Shown here piece after piece: positions 62,581 to 64,000 of a DNA stretch of 64,000 bases. Both the position numbers and the translations under genes were made by a program. Under the pieces are notes generated by a model. That model saw nothing but the letters and a program-made list of their open reading frames with translations, ran no database searches and had not been told where the DNA came from. This DNA is from Anaeramoeba flamelloides (lineage: Eukaryota > Metamonada > Anaeramoebidae), in assembly GCA_027625915.1 (NCBI GenBank), contig JANTQA010000032.1, positions 3,348,001-3,412,000 of the forward strand, written 5' to 3'. Positions within the stretch are counted from its first letter, which is position 1. Each line of letters starts with the position of its first letter.

Positions 62581-62743
62581 AACTTGTTAAAAATGGGTAA
62601 AAAGAATTCTCATTTGAATTAGAATAGAAATATAATTTAACATCAAAATAATAACACACCTAATCAGAATTGTAATTACTGTAAAAATTATCGAACTCTC
62701 AAAACAAAAAAGGAAGAAAAATTTTTTTTCATTTTCTGTTAAA

Positions 62744-64000
62744 ATGTTTTCGGGTGATTATCATAAAATTATTTCAATTTTACGAAATTGTTCTGTCTCT
62801 CTTCACATACCATTTAAATTTAAAGACGATCCTCTTTTAGATTTAACATCACGAACGCGTAATTTTATTCTCCCAAATGAAAATTTCGGTTATTATGTTA
62901 TCTTTACAACCCCACCAACCCTTCACAAAGAAAAAGAAAAAGAAGAGTTTTGGATCAGAATTATAAAAAAAATACAAATAAACTTAACAGCAACAAAATC
63001 ACAAAATCAAAGATCTGTGACTTTACCTTTTGTTCCAACAACCAAATTTAATTTGAATAATAACAGCAATTTCCAAAATTTAGAAAAAAGAATCCACAAG
63101 CCAATTAAAACACCGAAAACCAACCAAGAAACGGAAAAGAAAAAAAAAAAGAAACAAAAAGAAAAAGAAAAATTTTATTTGAATTCTGATAAGAACACCG
63201 ATTACAAAAGCCAAAAAAGTGATTCTGAAGTTAGCTTACAGAAACCAAAATCAAACAATAGTTTTCAGTCTCCTTTCAAGGAATACACAATCAATAAAAA
63301 AAACAAAAATACATTTAATCTAATCCACGGCAGATTCCGCAAAACAGTGGAGATTGTGACTTTTTATAATCAGAAAAAAACAAAATTTCGGCTAAGTACT
63401 GGCGAGTTTGTACTGAAATTCCAGACCAAATTAAATTTGCCAACCTATTCAATTATTGAACAATTTGAAAGGCAAATAGCTTTATTAAATAATTATAATT
63501 TTCAAAATAAGAATAATTTAAAAACAATAATCTTAAAATTAGAAATTTCAACAAATCAATCTTCAATTCTTTCTGCAAACATTTTAAATATTCCAAACGA
63601 TAATAAAAGTCAAATCAAAATAAGTACAGAAAAGGAAACAAATCAAAGGGTGGAAAAAAGGGTAATTGTAAAAAACAAAGGAGAAGAAAAAAACAGCAAT
63701 TCTTATAATAGTAATAATCCACTGAAAACAAATTCCCTCCTCTCCAAGAACATTCTTCATAAGAAAACTGATAACTTACTCTTATTTAATAACTTTTCAT
63801 CAATTTTTGATGATCATAATAAACAGTTTTCAAGAATCCTACAAAACGAAATATTTATTAAAGATCCAATACACATTCAAACCACCTTTCTATCTTTAAG
63901 TAAAACTATATTAATTTCAATAAATATTGAAAACAAACAACAAAAAATTAGATTAATAATATATTCCTTAGAATTTTTATTAAAATCAACAAAGCTGTTA
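62744..64000 (+). CDS. Unrecognised protein, 5' part, runs off the right edge
   Basis: Open for 419 codons from ATG 62744 to the window end with no stop. It starts MFSGDYHKIISILRNCSVSL and has coding-like composition. Residues ~1-95 look globular (FKFKDDPLLDLTSRTRNFIL, GYYVIFTTPPT). Residues ~120-190 are a Lys/Asn/Gln linker with KKKKKKQKEKEK. Residues ~195-270 are again ordered (FNLIHGRFRKTVEIVTFY, FRLSTGEFVLKF), then more Asn/Lys, and a beta-rich end with IHIQTTFLSLSKTILISINI. The last segment faintly recalls the Ig-like strands of TRAPP subunits such as TRAPPC13/14, but this is only an impression. No membrane segment or signal peptide. Confidence 0.7.
   Translation, partial: MFSGDYHKIISILRNCSVSLHIPFKFKDDPLLDLTSRTRNFILPNENFGYYVIFTTPPTLHKEKEKEEFWIRIIKKIQINLTATKSQNQRSVTLPFVPTTKFNLNNNSNFQNLEKRIHKPIKTPKTNQETEKKKKKKQKEKEKFYLNSDKNTDYKSQKSDSEVSLQKPKSNNSFQSPFKEYTINKKNKNTFNLIHGRFRKTVEIVTFYNQKKTKFRLSTGEFVLKFQTKLNLPTYSIIEQFERQIALLNNYNFQNKNNLKTIILKLEISTNQSSILSANILNIPNDNKSQIKISTEKETNQRVEKRVIVKNKGEEKNSNSYNSNNPLKTNSLLSKNILHKKTDNLLLFNNFSSIFDDHNKQFSRILQNEIFIKDPIHIQTTFLSLSKTILISINIENKQQKIRLIIYSLEFLLKSTKLL

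Larger units (their letters stand above)
57416..62743. other. Intergenic region left of the right-edge gene
   Basis: 5.3 kb without a supported gene. Contains MITE family B (57840-58345, minus), the palindromic MITE copy 2 (58530-58723), the left end of a family A copy (58882 onward), a piece resembling 51300-51480 and 52170-52350 (60595-60960), and the long repeat copy 2 (61170-62580) with a nested family C element. Confidence 0.6.

Noticed and set aside
1-64000. tRNA, rRNA, CRISPR or bacterial-type operon features
   Set aside because: No T-loop/B-box pattern such as GGTTCGAATCC, no rRNA core sequence and no regularly spaced direct repeats were found on reading; a tRNAscan run would be decisive.

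Overview
This is a nuclear window from a free-living unicellular eukaryote. The DNA is extremely AT-rich, full of homopolymer runs, and has spliceosomal GT-AG introns. Coding exons stand out by higher GC and by Lys/Asn/Asp-rich low-complexity tracts. The gene set points to an amoeboid protist: an IQGAP-like RasGAP of the short Dictyostelium type, a Cdc7/SepH/MAP3K-epsilon kinase with armadillo repeats, an LRR-PP2C, ATG12, EMC7, a YqhD-type iron alcohol dehydrogenase and a Pol I A34.5-like subunit. An Anaeramoeba-like or amoebozoan source is my best guess. It is an inference from style and gene content, not proof.

Layout, left to right. 714-10951 (-): a five-exon MAP3K-epsilon/SepH-like kinase-armadillo gene whose kinase domain is split by a 5.1-kb intron. 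10952-15007: intergenic, with dispersed repeats. 15008-17820 (+): a four-exon IQGAP-like RasGAP gene. 17821-22840: intergenic repeats. 22841-30537 (+): an LRR-PP2C gene with a 3.6-kb intron. 33404-37337 (+): a degraded APE-type LINE with poly(A) tail, an apparent 8-bp target duplication and a small palindromic transposon inside it. 37871-38444 (+): ATG12 with a 12-nt microexon. 38445-44692: intergenic repeats. 44693-45473 (-): EMC7. 45474-50236: intergenic, including a 3.2-kb element with long inverted ends. 50237-54380 (+): iron ADH with a 2.9-kb intron. 56513-57415 (-): a Pol I A34.5/POLR1G-like gene. 57416-62743: intergenic repeats. 62744 to the right edge (+): the start of an unrecognised gene.

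Exons were joined by hand. In every multi-exon gene the GT-AG sites, the phases and the conserved motifs agree, and the summed exon lengths are multiples of three. Three introns are giant (5110, 3563 and 2920 bp) while the others are about 110-275 bp. Each giant intron carries exactly one full-length copy of the same roughly 600-bp TA-flanked inverted-repeat element, plus other inverted-repeat elements. No transposase was recognised anywhere, so the many short TIR elements look non-autonomous (MITEs).

Two signalling enzymes appear catalytically altered. The kinase has HQN in place of HRD and lacks two glycines of the glycine loop. The PP2C has Gly in place of a metal-binding Asp and Glu in place of another. 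The genes share no obvious pathway; they look like unrelated housekeeping and signalling genes separated by transposon-derived DNA.
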